From assembly GCF_000379485.1 (NCBI RefSeq), contig NZ_KB902313.1, positions 140,159 to 204,158 of the forward strand: DNA of 64,000 nt, written 5' to 3'. Shown here one piece after another: positions 18,971-28,648 of this stretch (position 1 is its first letter; the number at the start of each line of letters is the position of its first letter). The notes beneath the pieces were generated by a model. That model ran no database searches. It was not told the origin of the DNA and saw only the letters and a list, made by a program, of their open reading frames with translations. The position numbers and the translations under genes were made by a program. The DNA is from Wenxinia marina DSM 24838 (GTDB lineage: Bacteria; Pseudomonadota; Alphaproteobacteria; Rhodobacterales; Rhodobacteraceae).

Positions 18971-20508
18971 TGCGCGCTCCTGCCGTTGAAGTGGGTGGCC
19001 TCGGAGGCCTTGTTGCGGCTCGCCAGGTCGACGGCCCAGAGGCGGATGTCGGTCCGCGCGTCGTCGGCCTCCTGGCTGCCCGGCGCGGCGGTGACGTAGA
19101 CCCGCACCTGCGCCATCTGGTCGGCCGGCACGGTGACCAGCTCGCCTGGCGCGCCCTCGATCTGCAGCGTCAGGGGGCTGCCGGCGGACAGGCCGAGGCC
19201 GAAGATCCGCTCCTCCCCCGTCATGTTGCGCAGGCGCACGTCGTAGGTGTTGCGCACCGACCCGTCCGACAGCGTGACGAAGATCGGGTTGCGGACCGGC
19301 GCGACGGTCAGGTCGATGTCGGTGCGGATGAACAGAGCGATCAGCAGGCCAAGGCCCACCAGCGACCAGAGCGAGGTGTAGACGATGGTCCGCGGCCGCA
19401 GGATGTGGCGCCAGACCTCCTTCGCCTTGCCGCCCGCGCGCTCCACCTCCTCGTCCTTGAGGGTGAAGTAGTCGATCAGGCCGCGGGGCTTGCCGATCTT
19501 GCCCATCACGTCGTCGCAGGCGTCGATGCACAGGCCGCAGGTGATGCACTCCATCTGCTGGCCGTTGCGGATGTCGATCCCCATCGGACAGACGTTCACG
19601 CAGGCCATGCAGTCGATGCAGTCCCCCGGAGGCTGGTCCGGCGCGGCGACGCTCAGCGGCCGCGCCGCCATCTCGGCGCCGGGGCGCGGGGTCGGGGAAT
19701 ACTGCCGGCCCGCCACGGGCCCGGCCGCCTGGAACTCCTGCACCGCCTCGGCGCGCCGGCGCTTGCCCTTCGTCCGCGGCTCGCCCCGCCAGGCGCGGTA
19801 GCCGACGGTGATGGTGTCCTCGTCCATCATCGCCGCCTGGATGCGCGGCCAGGGGCAGGCGTAGATGCACACCTGCTCGCGCGCGATGCCGCCCATGAAG
19901 AAGGTGGTGAAGGTCAGGACCGCGATCGTCGTGTAGGCGATGAGCGGCGCCTGCCCGGTGACGAGGCCCCGCGCCAGCGTCGGCGCGTCGGCGAAGTAGA
20001 ACACCCACGCCCCGCCGGTCGCGACCGCGATCAGCAGCCAGACCGCCCACTTGGTCAGGCGCAGGCGCCATTTGGTGGCGTCCCACCTGCGGTTCCACAG
20101 GCGGATGCGGGCGTTCCGGTCGCCCTCGATCCAGCGTTCGGTGAGGATGAAGAGGTCGGTCCAGACTGTCTGCGGGCAGGCATAGCCGCACCAGACCCGG
20201 CCGAGCGCCGAGGTGAAGAGGAACAGGCCGAGGCCGGCCATGATGAGCAGGCCCGCGATGAAGTAGAACTCGTGCGGCCAGATCTCGATCCAGAAGAAGA
20301 AGAACCGCCGCCCCGCAAGGTCGACCAGCACCGCCTGGTCCGGCAGGTCGGGGCCGCGGTCCCACCTGATCCACGGCGTCAGGTAGTAGATGCCGAGCGT
20401 CAGGACCATGATCCGCCACTTCAGCGTGCGGAACCAGCCGCTGACGCGGCGCGGAAAGACCGGCTCGCGCGCGGCGTACAGGCGGTCGGAGGAGTCGGAG
20501 GAGCTCAT
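18967..20508 (-). CDS. ccoG: cbb3 oxidase accessory iron-sulfur membrane protein CcoG/RdxB
   Basis: 513 residues. Five or so membrane helices in the N-terminal half (for example near 35-55, 90-110, 158-180) and two ferredoxin-type cluster motifs, CIDCMACVNVCPMG and CITCGLCIDACDD, around residues 295-335; a C-terminal immunoglobulin-like periplasmic domain follows. CcoG is a cupric reductase for oxidase copper insertion in Rhodobacter. First gene of ccoGHIS. An FNR-type operator (20568-20581) is centred 66 bp upstream of ATG 20508, so low-oxygen induction is expected. Confidence 0.97.
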   Translation of the reverse strand: MSSSDSSDRLYAAREPVFPRRVSGWFRTLKWRIMVLTLGIYYLTPWIRWDRGPDLPDQAVLVDLAGRRFFFFWIEIWPHEFYFIAGLLIMAGLGLFLFTSALGRVWCGYACPQTVWTDLFILTERWIEGDRNARIRLWNRRWDATKWRLRLTKWAVWLLIAVATGGAWVFYFADAPTLARGLVTGQAPLIAYTTIAVLTFTTFFMGGIAREQVCIYACPWPRIQAAMMDEDTITVGYRAWRGEPRTKGKRRRAEAVQEFQAAGPVAGRQYSPTPRPGAEMAARPLSVAAPDQPPGDCIDCMACVNVCPMGIDIRNGQQMECITCGLCIDACDDVMGKIGKPRGLIDYFTLKDEEVERAGGKAKEVWRHILRPRTIVYTSLWSLVGLGLLIALFIRTDIDLTVAPVRNPIFVTLSDGSVRNTYDVRLRNMTGEERIFGLGLSAGSPLTLQIEGAPGELVTVPADQMAQVRVYVTAAPGSQEADDARTDIRLWAVDLASRNKASEATHFNGRSAQ

Positions 20509-20567
20509 TTTTCAATCCGGGACGGTTGGGGACGAGGCCTGTCTGGAGGAGCGGGGGAGGCGTCGCC

Positions 20568-20581
20568 TTGACCTGGATCAA
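20568..20581 (-). promoter_or_regulatory. FNR-type operator upstream of ccoG
   Basis: TTGACCTGGATCAA, differing from the palindromic FNR consensus TTGAT-N4-ATCAA by one base (C for T in the left half). It is centred 66 bp before the ccoG ATG. The fnrL-like gene in this window encodes the E-x2-SR recognition helix that reads such sites. Confidence 0.85.
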
Positions 20582-20799
20582 GGGGTCGCGATGGCGTGAT
20601 CGGCATCGGAGGAGCCCCGCCCGGAATCAAGGCGCGAACGCGCCGCCGGGCAGCGCCCGACCGCCCCCCGGGCGGGCGCTTCAGCAACGCCGGCCCGCGG
20701 GGGCATCGTCCGGCGGCGGAGAGATAAATCGCGGATCCGGACCGTCGGAGCGCCCACCCACGGTCCGGCGCTGCCCTCTGTTGCGCTGTCGGAAAAGAG

Positions 20800-20827
20800 G
20801 AGGGCGCCCCACCCAGGGGGCACCCTC
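20800..20827 (-). terminator. Intrinsic terminator of ccoNOQP
   Basis: Inverted repeat GAGGGCGCCCC (20800-20810) and GGGGCACCCTC (20817-20827), an 11-bp stem with one G-T pair. Reading leftwards it is followed by CTCTTTT, and it lies 18 bp past the ccoP stop. Confidence 0.8.
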
Positions 20828-20844
20828 TCGCCGTTGTTCCCCGA

Positions 20845-21738
20845 TTACTCACCCCCGCCCAGCTGGTGCACGTACGCCGCCACCGCGTTGATCTCGGCCT
20901 GCGACAGGCCGGTGCCGACGCGATACTCCTCCGACCAGGCGGGCATCACGCCGAAGCGGGCGTTGCGGACCGTTTCGGTCACCGCCGCCTCGGAGCCGCC
21001 GTACAGCCAGATCGCGTCGTTCAGCTGCGGCGCGCCCATCTCGGGCATGCCTTCCCCGCTGTCACCGTGGCAGGCGGCGCAATTGTCGAGGAACACCGTC
21101 TCCCCGGCCGCAGCCAGCGCCTGGTCGACCTCCTGCCCGCTCAGCCCGCGGACATGCGCCACCACCGACGCGATCTCCTCGCGGGAGAGGATGTCGCCGA
21201 AGGCCGGCATCTCCACCCACCGCGCGTCCGGCGACTGCTCGTTCCGGATGCCGTGCGTGACGGTATAGACGATGTCGTCCATCGACCCGCCCCACAGCCA
21301 ATCGTCGTCGAGAAGGTTGGGGAACCCCGCCGCCTGCACCCCGGCCGCGCCGGCGCCGTGGCACTGCGAGCAGTTGGCGCGGAAGATCGCCGCACCCGCG
21401 TTCACCGCGAAGGACTGCAGCGTCTCGTCCCCGGCGATGGCCGACGGCTCCGCCGCCGCCAGCTGCGCCACCAGCTCGGCGTTGCGCGCGTCCACCGCGG
21501 CGATCTCCGCCGCGACGTCGGCGCGGGTGGAGAAGCCCAGCACCCCCGCCGTCGCCCGGTTCACCAGCGGCCAGGCCGGGTAGGCGATGGTGTAGATCAC
21601 CCCCCAGAGGATCGTCGCGTAGAACACCCAGACCCACCAGCGCGGCAGCGGGTTGTTCAGCTCCTCGATACCGTCCCAGGAATGGCCGGTCGTCTCGGTC
21701 TCGGTCGTGTGATGCCGGTTCGTCGTCTCGCTGCTCAT
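20845..21738 (-). CDS. ccoP: cbb3 oxidase dihaem cytochrome c subunit
   Basis: 297 residues. One membrane helix near 35-55 (WVWVFYATILWGVIYTIAYP) and two c-type haem sites, CSQCHG (about 122-127) and CAACHGD (about 219-225). The N-terminal NPLPRWW block is typical of CcoP. It passes electrons from soluble cytochrome c to CcoO. ATG at 21738 overlaps the ccoQ stop (ATGA). Last gene of ccoNOQP; a strong terminator follows. Confidence 0.98.
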   Translation of the reverse strand: MSSETTNRHHTTETETTGHSWDGIEELNNPLPRWWVWVFYATILWGVIYTIAYPAWPLVNRATAGVLGFSTRADVAAEIAAVDARNAELVAQLAAAEPSAIAGDETLQSFAVNAGAAIFRANCSQCHGAGAAGVQAAGFPNLLDDDWLWGGSMDDIVYTVTHGIRNEQSPDARWVEMPAFGDILSREEIASVVAHVRGLSGQEVDQALAAAGETVFLDNCAACHGDSGEGMPEMGAPQLNDAIWLYGGSEAAVTETVRNARFGVMPAWSEEYRVGTGLSQAEINAVAAYVHQLGGGE

Positions 21739-21929
21739 GCCTCTGTCTCCGCATTGGCGGGCGCATCCGCCGCCGGGGCGTCCTCGTGCCGGAAGGGAAC
21801 CTCGCTCGCGTCCCCGTGCAGACCCCGCGACCCGGGCCGCCAGGCCCAGGCGAAGGTGCCCACGAAGAACAGGAACAGGGCGAGAAGGACCCAGCTGTCG
21901 GCGATCTCGCGCAGGATGTGATAGTCCAT
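21735..21929 (-). CDS. ccoQ: cbb3 oxidase subunit CcoQ
   Basis: 64 residues with one helix (SWVLLALFLFFVGTFAWAW, about 12-30) followed by RPGSRGLHGDASEVPF, the usual CcoQ tail. It stabilises the oxidase complex. It is 10 bp from ccoO and overlaps ccoP by four bases. Confidence 0.95.
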   Translation of the reverse strand: MDYHILREIADSWVLLALFLFFVGTFAWAWRPGSRGLHGDASEVPFRHEDAPAADAPANAETEA

Positions 21930-21939
21930 CGGTTCCTCC

Positions 21940-22731
21940 TCAGCGGCTCGCGTCGGGGGTGAAGGTCGAAAAGTCGACCAGCGTCCCCAGCATCTGCAGG
22001 TAGATCACCAGGGCATCCATCTCGCTGACGCCGGGCAGCCCGTCGGGGTTGGACACCGGCGCGCCGGGATAGCGCTCCACCAGGCCGTCCCAGTCGCCCA
22101 TCGGGTCGGCCTGGACACGGAAGTCGGCCTCGGCCGAGGCGAGCATCTCCTCGGTGTAGGGGACGCCGACCATCGCATGCGTCTCCATCAGCTCGGCGAT
22201 GTGCTCGCCGTCGATCAGGACGTCGGTGAGGAAGCCGTAGGGCGGCATCACCGATTCAGGCACCACCGATTGCGGGTCGGTCAGGTGCGCGACGTGCCAG
22301 TCGTCCGAATAGCGGCCGCCGACGCGGGCGAGGTCGGGCCCCGTCCGCTTGGAGCCCCACTGGAACGGGTGGTCGTACATCGACTCCGCCGCGAGGCTGT
22401 AGTGCCCGTACCGCTCCACCTCGTCCCGCATCGGGCGGATCATCTGACTGTGGCAGACGTAGCAGCCCTCGCGGACGTAGATGTCCCGCCCCGCCAGCTC
22501 GAGCGGGGAGTAGGGGCGCATCCCCTCGACGTCCTCGATCGTGTTCTCGAGGTAGAAGAGCGGGGCGATCTCCACCGCGCCGCCCACCGTCACCACGGCG
22601 AAGCTGAGCACCAGCAGCAGGGTCGCGTTGCGCTCGATCGGGCCGTGCCGGTCCAGCAGGCTGCGCTTCTTCGGCCTCTCCCCGACGCCCGTCGCGGACG
22701 CCGGCATCGGCGGTTTCTGTTCGGTCGCCAT
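21940..22731 (-). CDS. ccoO: cbb3 oxidase monohaem cytochrome c subunit
   Basis: 263 residues; N-terminal membrane anchor (about 28-50, [20 protein letters not shown]) and one haem site CYVCHSQ (about 94-100), followed by the family block [18 protein letters not shown]. Typical CcoO length. Nine bases separate it from ccoN. Confidence 0.98.
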   Translation of the reverse strand: MATEQKPPMPASATGVGERPKKRSLLDRHGPIERNATLLLVLSFAVVTVGGAVEIAPLFYLENTIEDVEGMRPYSPLELAGRDIYVREGCYVCHSQMIRPMRDEVERYGHYSLAAESMYDHPFQWGSKRTGPDLARVGGRYSDDWHVAHLTDPQSVVPESVMPPYGFLTDVLIDGEHIAELMETHAMVGVPYTEEMLASAEADFRVQADPMGDWDGLVERYPGAPVSNPDGLPGVSEMDALVIYLQMLGTLVDFSTFTPDASR

Positions 22732-22740
22732 CGACCCCTC

Positions 22741-24333
22741 CTATTCCGCAGGCGTGGCGGCGGCCGAGGCGCTGGGCGCCCTCCGGACCGTCATCCACAG
22801 GTTGTAGACCATGATCAGCGCGCCGCCGAGGTACATCGCTCCGCCCAGCGCCCGGACCACGTACATCGGGAACTTGGCGTCGACGGTGTCGGCGAACGAG
22901 TTCACCAGGAAGCCCTGCGCGTCGACCTCGCGCCACATCAGGCCTTCCATGATCCCGGTGACCCACATGGCCGCCGCGTAGAGGACGATCCCGATCGTCG
23001 CGAGCCAGAAGTGCCAGTTCACCAGGGCGTAGGAATACAGCCGTTCGCGCTGCCACAGCCGCGGCGTCAGGAAGTACAGCACCGCGAAGGTGATCATCCC
23101 GTTCCAGCCGAGCGCGCCGGAGTGGACGTGCCCGATGGTCCAGTCGGTGTAGTGCGACAGGGAGTTGACCGCCCGGATCGACATCATCGGCCCCTCGAAC
23201 GTGCTCATCCCGTAGAAGCCGAGGGAGATCACGAACATCCGGATGATCGGGTCGGTGCGGATCTTGTCCCACGCGCCCTGCAGGGTCATCAGGCCGTTGA
23301 TCATGCCGCCCCAGCTGGGCATCCACAGGATCACCGAGAACACCATGCCCAGCGTCGAGGCCCAATCCGGCAGCGCGGTGTAGTGCAGGTGGTGCGGACC
23401 GGCCCAGATGTACAGGAAGATCAGCGCCCAGAAGTGCACGATCGACAGCTTGTAGCTGTAGATCGGCCGCCCGGCCTGCTTGGGCACGAAGTAGTACATC
23501 ATGCCCAGGAACCCGGCCGTCAGGAAGAAGCCGACGGCGTTGTGGCCGTACCACCACTGGGTCATCGCGTCCTGCACGCCAGCGAACACCTGCACCGACT
23601 TGGCGCCGAAGATCGACACCGGGATGCTGAGGTTGTTCACCACGTGCAGCATCGCGACGGTCACGATGAAGGACAGGTAGAACCAGTTCGCCACGTAGAT
23701 GTGCGGCTCCTTCCGGCGGATGATCGTGCCGAGGTAGATGGCGAGGTAGACGACCCAGACGATCGTCAGCCAGATGTCCACGTACCACTCGGGCTCGGCG
23801 TATTCCTTGGACTGGGTCGCCCCCAGCAGGTAGCCGGTCGCCGCCAGCACGATGAACAGCTGGTAGCCCCAGAACACGAACCACGCCGCGTTGCCGCCCC
23901 AGAGGCGCGCCGCGCTGGTGCGCTGCACCACGTAGAAGGACGACGCGATCAGCGCGTTGCCCCCGAAGGCGAAGATCACCGCCGACGTGTGCAGCGGCCG
24001 CAGCCGTCCGAAGTTGCCGATCCCCTGCAGCACCTCGAAGTTCAGCTGCGGGAAGGCCAGCTGCAGCGCGATCACCACGCCGACGAGAAAGCCGGCGATG
24101 CCCCAGAAGGCGGTGGCGATGACGCCGGCCCGGATCGGGCCGTCCATGTATTCGCCGCTGACCGGCACCGGCGGCTCGTCGGTCCGCCGCACCGTCCAGA
24201 TGAACAGGCCGGCCGCGACGACCATGACGATGAGCATGTGCACCTGGAAAGCCAGGTCCCGTGCCCAGTTCGCGGCAAGTGCGGCCAGCAGCGCGATGAC
24301 GCCGAAAGTCGCGATCTTGATCCAATCCCACAT
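22741..24333 (-). CDS. ccoN: cbb3-type cytochrome c oxidase catalytic subunit I
   Basis: 530 residues, 12 or more membrane helices, the proton-pumping subunit that reduces oxygen at low concentration. Conserved histidine-bearing blocks are visible: [65 protein letters not shown] and [19 protein letters not shown] at 24333 was chosen because [15 protein letters not shown] is the first helix; an open frame of 12 more codons lies upstream. The FNR-type site at 24437-24450 is 104 bp upstream. Confidence 0.98.
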   Translation of the reverse strand: MWDWIKIATFGVIALLAALAANWARDLAFQVHMLIVMVVAAGLFIWTVRRTDEPPVPVSGEYMDGPIRAGVIATAFWGIAGFLVGVVIALQLAFPQLNFEVLQGIGNFGRLRPLHTSAVIFAFGGNALIASSFYVVQRTSAARLWGGNAAWFVFWGYQLFIVLAATGYLLGATQSKEYAEPEWYVDIWLTIVWVVYLAIYLGTIIRRKEPHIYVANWFYLSFIVTVAMLHVVNNLSIPVSIFGAKSVQVFAGVQDAMTQWWYGHNAVGFFLTAGFLGMMYYFVPKQAGRPIYSYKLSIVHFWALIFLYIWAGPHHLHYTALPDWASTLGMVFSVILWMPSWGGMINGLMTLQGAWDKIRTDPIIRMFVISLGFYGMSTFEGPMMSIRAVNSLSHYTDWTIGHVHSGALGWNGMITFAVLYFLTPRLWQRERLYSYALVNWHFWLATIGIVLYAAAMWVTGIMEGLMWREVDAQGFLVNSFADTVDAKFPMYVVRALGGAMYLGGALIMVYNLWMTVRRAPSASAAATPAE

Positions 24334-24436
24334 GGGTTCGTGTTCCCCTCGTTCGTCCGCCCCGCACACGCCGTTCGGGCGCGACTCGTGGGCGGGCTTT
24401 GACGGGGCCGTTCTGCCGGCGGCGGGTGAAGGCTTC

Positions 24437-24450
24437 CTTGATCCAGGTCA
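24437..24450. promoter_or_regulatory. FNR-type operator between ccoN and usp
   Basis: TTGATCCAGGTCAA, one mismatch from TTGAT-N4-ATCAA. It is about 110 bp from the ccoN start on one side and 80 bp from the usp start on the other, so one site may serve both divergent genes under low oxygen. Confidence 0.85.
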
Positions 24451-24523
24451 AAGGTCGCGGCGCGGCGGCCTGCTACGACGATCGGGGGCCATCCGGTCCC
24501 GCGAGCCCGAGAAGGAGCAACCC

Positions 24524-25366
24524 ATGTCCTGCAAGACCGTCAGCATCATCGTCGCCGACGACCGGATCGACGGCGCCGCCCTGTCCGCCGCCGCCGACCT
24601 GGCGCTCGCGACGGGTGCGCATCTGGAGGTCGCCTGCGTCGGCATCGACCACGCCGTGGCCGACTCGCTGGTTGTCGGCGGCGTCGCGATGGTCGTCGAC
24701 GTCACCGCGGCCGAGGCCCGCGAGCGTGCGACCGAGCTCGCCGCCTGGGTCGAGACGCGGCTGCCTGCCGGCCTCGCCGGTTACGCCGTGGAGCCGGCGG
24801 TCGCGCCGCCGGCCGGGATCGACGGGCTGATCGCCCGATCGTCCCGCTACTCCGACCTCATCGTCGCCGCCCGGCCCTACGGGCCCACCGCGCGGCCGAC
24901 CCACGTCACGATCCTCGAAGCCGCGCTCTTTCGCGCCGGCGCGCCCATCCTCGTCGTGCCGGACGGTGGCCTGCCCAAGCCGCTGGTCGGCAGCGACATC
25001 GTCCTGGCCTGGAACGAGAGCGACGAGGCCCTCGCCGCCGCCCGCGCGGCGCTGCCGTGGCTGCAGGCCGCGCGCTGCGTGCACATCGTCATGGTGGACC
25101 CGCCCGCCCATTCGCCGGAGCGGTCGGACCCGGGCGGCCAGCTGTGCCTCATGCTGGCACGGCACGGCGTCACCGCCGAGGTGTCGATCCTCGCCCGCAC
25201 CATGCCCTCCGTCTCCGACGTGATCCGCCGCTTCGCGCAGGACAAGGGTGCGGCGGCGGTGGTGATGGGCGGCTACGGCCACTCCCGCCTGCGCGAGCAC
25301 ATGTTCGGCGGCGTCACCCGCGACCTGCTGCGGGCGCCGGACCTGCCGCTGATCCTGTCGCGCTAG
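24524..25366 (+). CDS. Universal stress protein, tandem UspA domains
   Basis: 280 residues made of two UspA-like halves (about 1-145 and 155-280). The second half has the nucleotide-binding-type motif MGGYGHSRLREHMFGGVTRDLL. AAGGAG lies seven bases before ATG 24524. Position next to ccoN with a shared FNR-type site and next to fnrL matches the arrangement known around cbb3 genes in Rhodobacter. Role in stress or energy-limited survival is inferred from family. Confidence 0.93.
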   Translation: MSCKTVSIIVADDRIDGAALSAAADLALATGAHLEVACVGIDHAVADSLVVGGVAMVVDVTAAEARERATELAAWVETRLPAGLAGYAVEPAVAPPAGIDGLIARSSRYSDLIVAARPYGPTARPTHVTILEAALFRAGAPILVVPDGGLPKPLVGSDIVLAWNESDEALAAARAALPWLQAARCVHIVMVDPPAHSPERSDPGGQLCLMLARHGVTAEVSILARTMPSVSDVIRRFAQDKGAAAVVMGGYGHSRLREHMFGGVTRDLLRAPDLPLILSR

Positions 25367-25381
25367 GCCGACGCGATGCCC

Positions 25382-26122
25382 TCAGGCGATCATCCCGCCA
25401 TCCACGTCGTCGCCGGCCTCGGCGATCAGCGCGTGGATGTCCGGCACGACGATCCGGCGCTGCCCCTCGAGACGGATCACGCCGTCCCGCTTCAGCGCCG
25501 AGATCTGCCGGCTGACCGTCTCGAGCGTGAGGCCGAGGTAGTCGGCCATCGCCTCGCGGGTCAGCGGCAGCGTCACCGTCACCTCGCCGGTGACCGGCAG
25601 CATGCCGATCGCCGCCTCGCGCCGTGCGATGATCGTCAGCAGGCTCGCGATCTTCTCGCGGGCCGTCTTGCGGCCGAGGACCAGCATCCACTCCCGCGCG
25701 GCGTCCAGCTCGTCCAGCGTCATGTCGAGCAGCCGCTCGCCGATGTGCGGCGTCGTCGCCATCAGCCGCTCGAACGGGCCGCGGCGAAAGCAGCAGAGCG
25801 TGACCTCGCTGACCGCGGTGATGTCGTAGGGCGAGGTCGACCGTCCGGGCCGGCCGACGAAATCCGACGGCAGCAGAAGGCCGACCATCTGCGTCCGCCC
25901 GTCCTCCAGCGTGTTGGACAGCGTCGCGACCCCGCGCACCACCGACCCCACGAAACCCATCTCGTCGCCGGCCCAGGTGATCGTCTGACCGACCTCGTAG
26001 GTCCGGTAGTATTTCATCGCGTCCAGCTGGACGAGCTCGTCCGAATCGCAGCGCGCGCAGACGGCGCGGTGCCGGATCGGGCACTCGCTGCACTTCTGGT
26101 CGGCGAGGAGAGGGACGTCCAT
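25382..26122 (-). CDS. fnrL: FNR/CRP-family oxygen-sensing transcription regulator
   Basis: 246 residues. The N-terminus has CSECPIRHRAVCARC (Cys11, 14, 23 and 26 approximately), and a further CC pair lies near residue 113, enough ligands for an oxygen-labile [4Fe-4S] cluster. The C-terminal helix-turn-helix reads AMADYLGLTLETVSRQISAL, with the E-x2-SR residues that contact TTGAT half-sites. ATG at 26122 was chosen because it starts directly before the cysteine region; a longer frame exists. Divergent from hemN with 61 bp between starts. It probably controls cco, usp and hemN here. Confidence 0.95.
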   Translation of the reverse strand: MDVPLLADQKCSECPIRHRAVCARCDSDELVQLDAMKYYRTYEVGQTITWAGDEMGFVGSVVRGVATLSNTLEDGRTQMVGLLLPSDFVGRPGRSTSPYDITAVSEVTLCCFRRGPFERLMATTPHIGERLLDMTLDELDAAREWMLVLGRKTAREKIASLLTIIARREAAIGMLPVTGEVTVTLPLTREAMADYLGLTLETVSRQISALKRDGVIRLEGQRRIVVPDIHALIAEAGDDVDGGMIA

Positions 26123-26183
26123 GCTGTCCTCCAGCGCGGTCGTGGGCGGACCCACCGTAACTCATATCTGCCGGAGACTTGCA

Positions 26184-27539
26184 ATGCCGACCACTGAGGA
26201 GCTGCGGGCGCTCGGCCTGTTCGACGCGCGGGTTCCGCGCTACACCAGCTATCCGCCCGCGAACCACTTCCGCCCCGACGTCGGCCCGGACACGATGGCC
26301 TGCTGGCTCTCCGGGATCCCCTCCGGCAGCGCGGTCTCGCTGTACCTGCACGTTCCCTACTGCCGGCGCCTCTGCTGGTTCTGCGCCTGCCGGACCCAGG
26401 GCACGTCAAGCGACCGCCCCCTCGGCCCCTATGTGGAACGGCTGGAGCGCGAACTCGACATCGTCTCGCGCCACCTTCCCGCGGACGTCACGCTGTCGCA
26501 CATCCACCTCGGCGGCGGCACGCCCACGATCCTGCCGCCCGTCCTGATCCGCCGACTCGGCGCGGCGCTGAAGCGGTTTCGCGCGTGGCGCGAGGACATC
26601 CGCGTCTCCGTCGAGATCGACCCGACCGAGGTGGACGCCGCCCGCATCGACGCGCTCGCCGGCATCGGCATGACCCGCGCCTCGATCGGCGTGCAGGATT
26701 TCGATCCCGAGGTGCAGCAGGCGATCGGTCGCGCCCAGACCTTCGCCGCCACCCGCGACGTGGTCCGGATGCTGCGCGCGGCCGGGGTGGACAGCCTGAA
26801 CATGGACCTCCTCTACGGCCTGCCGGGGCAGGACCGCGCCCGCATGGCCGAGACGGTGCACAAGGTCCTGTCGCTGGAGCCGGACCGCGTCGCCCTCTAC
26901 GGCTATGCGCACGTGCCGTGGATGGCCAAGCGGCAGGTGATGATCCCGGCCGACCGCCTGCCGGACGCCGAGGCGCGGCTGACGCTGTTCCGCACCGCCG
27001 ACGCCATGTTCCGCGCCGACGGTTACGAGGGCGTCGGCATCGACCACTTCGCGAGGCCGGGAGACGGCCTCGCCGTGGCCGCCCGCGAGGGGCGGCTGCA
27101 CCGCAACTTCCAGGGCTACACCGACGACGCCACGCCCGCGCTCATCGGCATCGGCGCCTCGGCGATCTCGCGCCTGCCGCAGGGCTACGCGCAGAACGCC
27201 TCGGTCTCGTCCCGCCACGCCGCGGCGATCGACGCGGGCCTGCTGGCCACCGAACGCGGCCATGCGCTGACTGCGGACGACCGGCTGCGGGCGCGGATGA
27301 TCTCGGACCTCATGTGCGACTTCGCCCTCGACCTGCCGGCCATCGCCCGCGATCTCGGCCGGCCCTATCCCGAGGTGGACGCGCTGTGCGCCGGACTGCG
27401 CCGCCGCTTCCGCGACCACATCGACGAGCGCGAGGGCCTCCTGCGCCTCACCGGCCCCGCCGCGCTGATCGCCCGCCTCGCGGCGTTCGAGCTCGACGCC
27501 TACGCCGTGCCCGAGGGCCGGCACAGCCGCGCTCTCTAG
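26184..27539 (+). CDS. hemN: Oxygen-independent coproporphyrinogen III oxidase
   Basis: Radical SAM enzyme of haem (and, if present, chlorophyll) synthesis under low oxygen. 451 residues, the HemN length. VPRYTSYPPANHF is the N-terminal signature and YCRRLCWFCACRTQG carries the Cys-x3-Cys-x2-Cys-x-Cys cluster motif of true HemN. GGGTPT and GVQDFDPEVQQAIGR are also typical. GGAGA lies ten bases before ATG 26184. Stop codon shares CTAG with the convergent TSUP gene. Confidence 0.97.
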   Translation: MPTTEELRALGLFDARVPRYTSYPPANHFRPDVGPDTMACWLSGIPSGSAVSLYLHVPYCRRLCWFCACRTQGTSSDRPLGPYVERLERELDIVSRHLPADVTLSHIHLGGGTPTILPPVLIRRLGAALKRFRAWREDIRVSVEIDPTEVDAARIDALAGIGMTRASIGVQDFDPEVQQAIGRAQTFAATRDVVRMLRAAGVDSLNMDLLYGLPGQDRARMAETVHKVLSLEPDRVALYGYAHVPWMAKRQVMIPADRLPDAEARLTLFRTADAMFRADGYEGVGIDHFARPGDGLAVAAREGRLHRNFQGYTDDATPALIGIGASAISRLPQGYAQNASVSSRHAAAIDAGLLATERGHALTADDRLRARMISDLMCDFALDLPAIARDLGRPYPEVDALCAGLRRRFRDHIDEREGLLRLTGPAALIARLAAFELDAYAVPEGRHSRAL

Positions 27540-28303
27540 AGCGCGGCGATCCCGTCCCAGACCAGCTTGCCCGCCACCAGCGTCACCATCGCGTACATGA
27601 AGGGATAGAACACCTCGGCCTTCATCCGCCGCACGAGCCACGCCCCGGCCAGCGTCGCGAGCGCCGCCACCGGCATCAGCGCGGCCGAGGTGACGAGGTT
27701 GTCCGCCGCCAGCTGTCCCAGCGCGGCGTAGGGCACCAGCTTGACCACGTTCACCACCGCGAAGAACACCACGGACGTCCCGGTATAGACCTTGGGATCC
27801 ATGCGCAGCGGCATCGTGTAGACTTGGTAGGGCGGCCCGCCCGCATGCGCGACGAAGCTGGTATAGCCCGCGACCGACGCCCACAGCGCCGCCAGCGCCG
27901 GCCGGTGGCCGTGCGGGGACGCCTTGCGGCCCAGCGTCAGCCACACCCAGCGCGCCACGAACAGCAGGCCGATCGTGCCGACGATCAGCCGCACCGCGCC
28001 GTCCGACACCAGCGCCGCCGTCGCCCAGCCGACCGCGATCCCGACCACTGCCCATGGCAGCATCAGGACCAGCGTCCGCCGGTCCCACCAGCCCCGCCAG
28101 CTCCACAGGGACACCGCGTCCATGGCGATGAGGATCGGCAGCAGGATCCCCGCCGCCTGCACCGGCGGGATCACCAGCGCCATGATCGGCACGCCGAGCA
28201 GCGCCATCGCCCCGCCGAGCCCGCCCTTGGACAGCCCCACCAGGATCACCGCGATCAGCGCGACGGCCACCGCCGCGGGGGTGTCGAAGACGAGACCGGC
28301 CAT
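27536..28303 (-). CDS. TSUP/TauE-SafE family sulfur or anion permease
   Basis: 255 residues with seven or eight hydrophobic segments. LVGLSKGGLGGAMALLGVPIMAL is the family glycine-rich motif of the first half and AGYTSFVAHAGGPPYQVYTMPLRM that of the second. Members move sulfite, organosulfonates or similar anions. ATG 28303 precedes the first helix. It is convergent with hemN. Confidence 0.9.
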   Translation of the reverse strand: MAGLVFDTPAAVAVALIAVILVGLSKGGLGGAMALLGVPIMALVIPPVQAAGILLPILIAMDAVSLWSWRGWWDRRTLVLMLPWAVVGIAVGWATAALVSDGAVRLIVGTIGLLFVARWVWLTLGRKASPHGHRPALAALWASVAGYTSFVAHAGGPPYQVYTMPLRMDPKVYTGTSVVFFAVVNVVKLVPYAALGQLAADNLVTSAALMPVAALATLAGAWLVRRMKAEVFYPFMYAMVTLVAGKLVWDGIAAL

Positions 28304-28425
28304 GGGCGCATCGGTCGGCCCGCGGCGGGGGAGTGTCAAGCGCTGTTCAGTCCCTGACCTTTCGCGGGTGGGTGCGATCAACTAGTGTTTGGCAACGACG
28401 ACCGCCGCCGCACTTGGGGGACAGC

Positions 28426-28641
28426 ATGACGGTCCTGGACGACGTGAGGGACTACATCATCAGGCATCGGCCCCGGCCACTCTGCGACGACTGCATAGCG
28501 GAGGGGCTGGAGCTTTCGGTGAGGCAGCACGCGAACCACAAGACGCGTGAGCTCGCCTTGATGCGCGGGTTCGAGAGAACGTCGGACACCTGTTCCCGAT
28601 GCGGCCGCGTGAAGATGGTAATCCGTAGCAAGAGCATCTGA
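28426..28641 (+). CDS. Small protein with two CxxC pairs (zinc-ribbon-like)
   Basis: 71 residues from ATG 28426, with GGGGGA five bases upstream. One CDDC pair near residue 20 and one CSRC pair near 59, spaced as in a zinc ribbon; between them a basic helix (LSVRQHANHKTRELALMRGF) that could bind nucleic acid. Its base composition is less GC-rich than its neighbours. It ends eight bp before pncA. I do not recognise the family. It may be a regulator or a recently acquired gene. Confidence 0.7.
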   Translation: MTVLDDVRDYIIRHRPRPLCDDCIAEGLELSVRQHANHKTRELALMRGFERTSDTCSRCGRVKMVIRSKSI

Positions 28642-28648
28642 AGATCGA

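Larger units (their letters stand above)
20509..20844. other. 336-bp gap between ccoG promoter and ccoP terminator
   Basis: This region holds the ccoG promoter with its FNR-type operator on the right of ccoG and, at the other end, the transcription terminator of ccoNOQP. The middle (about 20585-20790) is GC-rich sequence in which I see no gene or further site. Confidence 0.7.

Noticed and set aside
26122..26184. FNR site between fnrL and hemN
   Set aside because: No TTGAT-N4-ATCAA-like palindrome was found in the 61 bp, although hemN is FNR-controlled in relatives.
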